Shown here: positions 41,369 through 43,220 of the stretch, in pieces
How positions within the stretch are numbered: the first letter of the stretch is position 1
Layout: every line of letters begins with the position of its first letter
Assembly (NCBI GenBank): GCA_937950315.1
Contig: CALFDU010000023.1
Coordinates: forward strand, 1 to 43,220
DNA: 43,220 nucleotides
Source of the DNA: an uncultured Saprospiraceae bacterium
GTDB lineage: Bacteria > Bacteroidota > Bacteroidia > Chitinophagales > Saprospiraceae
Reading direction: 5' to 3'
The notes under the pieces: model-generated
The model's database searches: none
What the model was told of the DNA's origin: nothing
What the model saw: the letters and a program-made list of their open reading frames with translations, nothing else
Program-made: the position numbers and the translations under genes

Positions 41369-42133
41369 TTACAAAAAGACTCTTCTTATTACAATCAATA
41401 GAACTAGCAATAAGGAATAGGTAATAAAAAACGGAAATAGATATATTTCTAATTCGAACACCAAGGCCAGCGCCATGACAAGCAGCTGGAATCCCAGACC
41501 AAGCGTGGACGTGATGGTCATAAACCAGTTTGGGAATGGCTTGCTAGAGATGGCTTTTTTATCTAGCCGATGAATTGTTTTATCAAAGAAACTGTATAGG
41601 AGGTTGAATACTTTGAAATAAGCATCCACTTTGTCTTGTTCTTCTCCTTCCATTGCCTTGGGAGCTTCGTCTTCAAAAATCCTACTGGTCATATCTCCAT
41701 TGACATTGTTTCTTAGGATTACGTAGTAATAATTATACAGCGTCCCTTGTAATTGAATGCTGAAAAAGGCCAAGAACATCAGTAACAAAGAACCGTCTGT
41801 TATATACCAAAAGGTAAGTAGGAATACAAAGTTTAGAATAAAATCAGCGATGGAGTCATAGTATCGACCCACGTAAGATGGCATTTTTTTAAGTCTAGAT
41901 AATTCACCATCCGCCGCATCCAAGGTCGATTTTAGAATTAAAAAGAATGCTGCTGCAATGGCAAAATTGTTTAGCATGCATATGACCGCAAGAATTCCAG
42001 ACAGGATAAAGCTACTTGTGACATTGATAGGCGTAACAGAAGTATGCTTAAGCGCTTTGGCTATCTGACGTGCCGGCAGTCGCCCGTAGTCTGATAAGTC
42101 TATAAATTGATGTTTTTTTGGTAATTTCGACAT
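41369..42133 (-). CDS. CDP-alcohol phosphatidyltransferase family membrane protein
   Basis: A 254-residue integral membrane protein. The catalytic motif lies at residues 72-97: D72-A-A-D75-G-E-L-S-R80, then G89, D93 and D97. It matches the family pattern D-x2-D-G-x2-A-R-x8-G-x3-D-x3-D except that Ala is Ser79. About six hydrophobic segments surround it. The family joins a CDP-linked lipid or alcohol to an acceptor alcohol to make phospholipids or inositol-phosphate products. The specific alcohol cannot be told from sequence. It is a single gene, convergent with the response regulator. Confidence 0.85.
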   Translation of the reverse strand: MSKLPKKHQFIDLSDYGRLPARQIAKALKHTSVTPINVTSSFILSGILAVICMLNNFAIAAAFFLILKSTLDAADGELSRLKKMPSYVGRYYDSIADFILNFVFLLTFWYITDGSLLLMFLAFFSIQLQGTLYNYYYVILRNNVNGDMTSRIFEDEAPKAMEGEEQDKVDAYFKVFNLLYSFFDKTIHRLDKKAISSKPFPNWFMTITSTLGLGFQLLVMALALVFELEIYLFPFFITYSLLLVLLIVIRRVFL

Positions 42134-42321
42134 TTAATACTTCCTCATTTGCAGTCATTTGCAACGATTGCGCGAAACTACAATAATTAGAATTACCCAT
42201 GAGAGCCGTTCAGTCGTATTTTTTAATATTTCTGATTGGTTTTTTATGCTTGCGCAAATGTTTGTAACAGGATATTGGAGGAAAGTAGCAGTATCGATTA
42301 GTGTTAATTTAAAATGAATGG

Positions 42322-43220
42322 ATGTCATTTAAATCTTTGGGATTAAAACCATACTTGTTGGATGCGATAGCTTCTCTGAATTATGAGAAGACTACGATGA
42401 TCCAAGAGCAGGCAATCGGCAGTATATTGAAAGGGAAAGATATCTTGGGTATTGCACCTACTGGATCGGGGAAGACAGCGTCTTATGTATTGCCATTGAT
42501 ACAATTGTTGGAAGGAAAAACCAGTACTAAGAATCGACACATCAATGCGTTGGTATTGGTACCAACTCGAGAGTTGGCAGTTCAGGTCGATGATGTATTT
42601 CGTTCATTTTCGCACAACTTGCCCTTTAGATTTAAATCGATGGCGGTTCATGGAGGTGTTTCCATCAATCCGCAAATGAAGAACATGCAACATGTCAATG
42701 TGCTTATTGCTACGCCTGGCCGATTGTTGGAGTTGGCGGAAAGCAATGCGATGCATTTTGATGACTTGACGACATTGGTGATCGATGAAGCAGATAAGAT
42801 GTTGAACATGGGATTCAAGAAGGAGATGGGTAGAGTATTTGCCTTGCTGCCGGGTTATCGCCAGAATCTTTTGTTCTCTGCCACTTTGAGTCCTGATGTT
42901 AAAACCGTAGAACGGGTGTTGTTGCGGGAGCCTGAAGTAATCAAGATCGTTGATGAAGCAGCGACCTCCAAATTGATAAACCAAACGGCCTATACGGTGA
43001 CTTTAAAAAAGAAGGGTCCTCTGTTAAGGCATCTGATCAAGACCAATGATTGGCAGCAGGTGTTGGTTTTTACATCTTCGGTGTATCAAGCCGATTTGGT
43101 GGCCAATAAATTGTATAAAAATGGATTGCAAGCAGAAGCGATTCACAGCAAAAAAAGCCAAGGAAGGAGAAGGCAATTATTGCAAGATTTTACATCTGGC
43201 AAATTAAGAATATTGGTTTC
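42322..43220 (+). CDS. DEAD-box RNA helicase, N-terminal part (runs off the window)
   Basis: ATG 42322 opens a frame that stays open to the right edge (299 codons and two bases). It has the Q motif (TMIQEQAIG), motif I APTGSGKT, Ia VPTRELA, the GG motif in VHGGVS, Ib TPGRLLEL, motif II VIDEADKML, and motif III SATL, then the start of the second RecA domain with VLVFTSS. It is an ATP-dependent RNA helicase of the RhlE/DbpA type, acting in ribosome assembly or RNA decay. The C-terminal third, including motif VI, is outside the window. An earlier ATG at 42314 is in another frame and stops soon. Confidence 0.93.
   Translation, partial: MSFKSLGLKPYLLDAIASLNYEKTTMIQEQAIGSILKGKDILGIAPTGSGKTASYVLPLIQLLEGKTSTKNRHINALVLVPTRELAVQVDDVFRSFSHNLPFRFKSMAVHGGVSINPQMKNMQHVNVLIATPGRLLELAESNAMHFDDLTTLVIDEADKMLNMGFKKEMGRVFALLPGYRQNLLFSATLSPDVKTVERVLLREPEVIKIVDEAATSKLINQTAYTVTLKKKGPLLRHLIKTNDWQQVLVFTSSVYQADLVANKLYKNGLQAEAIHSKKSQGRRRQLLQDFTSGKLRILV

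Overview
The window reads as chromosome of a member of the Bacteroidota, most likely a free-living, gliding-type lineage. The reasons: two secreted proteins end in type IX secretion (T9SS, Por-type) sorting domains; many lipoproteins and small outer-membrane barrels are present; family content is typical of the phylum (DUF4199, BatA/vWA, a dihydroorotase-like protein without its metal ligands, propeller sensor proteins); starts lack Shine-Dalgarno sequences; and boxes like the Bacteroidota -7 element (TAnnTTTG) lie just before several genes. Species cannot be named from this sequence alone. No rRNA, tRNA, CRISPR array or intact insertion sequence was seen.

Layout. 1-7.0 kb is an envelope/sugar block: the end of an FkbM methyltransferase on the + strand, then a minus-strand run batA-like, pyrC-like, DUF4199, GT2, GT4 and gmhA. 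7.3-11.1 kb is a plus-strand run: a membrane methyltransferase, an SdiA-regulated-type lipoprotein, a GmhB-type HAD phosphatase, a TlpA-like protein, RidA and QueE. 11.2-18 kb is mixed: a barrel, a lipoprotein overlapping a Rieske oxygenase, a PAS protein related to histidine kinases but lacking the phospho-accepting His, a hotdog protein, a VOC protein and glutaminase.

18.2-20.3 kb is the standout. An orphan gene fuses a RibD-type deaminase to a RecG-C-terminal-like GHKL ATPase region and a winged helix. Right after its stop come five exact-length 42-bp tandem repeats plus two shortened ones, open in the same frame for 90 codons, followed by about 400 bp of purine-rich, hairpin-bearing non-coding DNA. 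No single-gene nucleotide-deaminase defence system with this architecture is known to me, so this is the best candidate for something undescribed.

20.3-24.6 kb holds a Tat-exported Gfo/Idh/MocA oxidoreductase with an MFS transporter, and an ABC-F protein. 24.7-35.2 kb is accessory surface territory: tandem barrel paralogues with a broken first copy, LamG and T9SS proteins, a peptidoglycan-binding lipoprotein, an AT-rich lipoprotein cluster with a zincin-like member, and a gene cut by an in-frame TAG. 35.2-43.2 kb returns to more conserved genes: a propeller lipoprotein, topoisomerase III, a Cys-rich secreted protein divergent from a histidine kinase/response regulator pair, a CDP-alcohol phosphatidyltransferase and the start of a DEAD-box helicase.

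Smaller items of interest: a short hairpin with a constant TTTC loop and a compensatory base change, found three times near gene ends, and a CTG start inferred for the GT2 gene.
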